Shown piece by piece: positions 4,989 through 5,272 of a stretch of DNA of 5,272 bases (positions within the stretch are counted from its first letter, which is position 1; every line of letters starts with the position of its first letter). The position numbers and the translations under genes are program-made. Under the pieces are notes generated by a model. It worked only from the letters and a program-made list of their open reading frames with translations, was not told the origin of the DNA and ran no database searches. Origin of the DNA: Planctomycetaceae bacterium (GTDB taxonomy: Bacteria; Planctomycetota; Phycisphaerae; Phycisphaerales; SM1A02); assembly GCA_002737585.1 (NCBI GenBank), contig NSIA01000174.1, positions 1 to 5,272 of the forward strand. Reading direction: 5' to 3'.

Positions 4989-5135
4989 GTCGACTCCTTT
5001 TTGTGCGCCTGCGCCCCGCGCACGGGCGCCCCACCACTGGCGCAGATCCACCACGCAACAGCGAACACTCCCCGGGCGATCACCCCGCCTTCGCTATCCT
5101 CCGCTGTTCACCTCAACTATTTAGGAGCACTCCGC
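4989..5135 (+). other. GC-rich region before efp, no gene seen
   Basis: This stretch probably holds the efp promoter and leader. CTGCGCCCC (5009-5017) takes part in three mutually exclusive short pairings: GTGCGC/GCGCAC (5003-5008 with 5018-5023), GCGCCC/GGGCGC (5011-5016 with 5024-5029) and CTGCGCC/GGCGCAG (5009-5015 with 5039-5045). None is followed by a T-run. TATCCT (5095-5100) is a possible -10 box, but I see no matching -35. AGGAG (5123-5127) is a good Shine-Dalgarno 8 nt before the GTG start of efp. Confidence 0.4.
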
Positions 5136-5272
5136 GTGAAGTCGACCGAACTGAAGTCCAACATGGGTATCAAGATTGACAACAAGCTGTACCTCATTAC
5201 CCGGTTGGAGCACCGAACGCCCGGAAACCTTCGCGCTTTCATCCAAGTCACCATCCGGGATCTGAACAACGG
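5136..5272 (+). CDS. efp: Elongation factor P, N-terminal fragment
   Basis: EF-P binds ribosomes between the P and E sites and relieves stalling at proline runs. The first 45 complete codons are present, and the gene continues beyond the window. The fragment matches the KOW-like N-terminal domain I: STELKSNMGIKIDNKLYLI, then EHRTPGNLRAF, then the strand IQVTIRDLNNG, collinear with the family's 'HVKPGKGxAF ... LRNLxTG'. Residue Asn31 (AAC, 5226-5228) takes the place of the loop-tip Lys or Arg that most bacteria modify, and Arg33 lies two residues later. The start is GTG 5136, supported by AGGAG (5123-5127) 8 nt upstream; the alternative ATG 5163 would remove the first strand and has no such site. 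Regulation is unknown; a terminator and candidate leader RNA lie upstream. The family call is secure. Confidence 0.93.
   Translation, partial: MKSTELKSNMGIKIDNKLYLITRLEHRTPGNLRAFIQVTIRDLNN

Noticed and set aside
4916..5179. 87-codon + strand frame across the terminator into efp
   Set aside because: It runs through the terminator hairpin and overlaps efp in another frame; composition is low-quality and there is no ribosome site.

Overview
The window looks like chromosomal DNA of moderately high GC (roughly 58-60% by eye) from a Gram-negative bacterium. The DUF1573 protein, the Pro/Ala-rich exported proteins, the BamE-like lipoprotein and the unusual EF-P loop suggest a Planctomycetota-type organism, perhaps a Phycisphaerae relative. 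That placement is inference, not a sequence match.

Layout, left to right. (1) Bases 1-230 hold the C-terminal end of the F1 ATP synthase beta subunit (atpD, + strand). A perfect 30-base palindrome plus T-run follows, an intrinsic terminator, so no atpC sits here. (2) Bases 337-834 (+) encode a small, Pro/Ala-rich exported protein of unknown function. It has no Shine-Dalgarno, and its promoter-like sequence is placed for a leaderless mRNA. (3) Bases 4627-831 form a three-gene minus-strand operon: a DUF1573 exported protein, then after 27 nt an M3-like HExxH zinc metallopeptidase, then with a one-base TGATG overlap a BamE/SmpA-like lipoprotein. The lipoprotein gene converges on the 337-834 gene, and the two stop codons share one TTAA. 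(4) Bases 4628-5135 are a 508-nt non-coding interval. It holds a putative minus-strand operon promoter region with a small inverted repeat, a candidate structured RNA or leader (about 4797-4988) ending in a textbook terminator, and a GC-rich leader before the next gene. (5) From 5136 a gene for elongation factor P begins (+, GTG start) and runs off the window. Its loop carries Asn where most bacterial EF-Ps carry the modified Lys or Arg.

The operon combines two envelope proteins with a peptidase that has no visible signal peptide, which hints at an envelope-related job, but no specific pathway can be named. The most distinctive features are: arrays of 9-bp (three-codon) tandem repeats in two genes of the operon, one of which runs across the candidate start codons of the DUF1573 gene; the EF-P loop substitution; the unassigned structured RNA upstream of efp; and the shared-stop convergent gene pair. 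I see no CRISPR, tRNA, rRNA, insertion sequence or clear new defence system.
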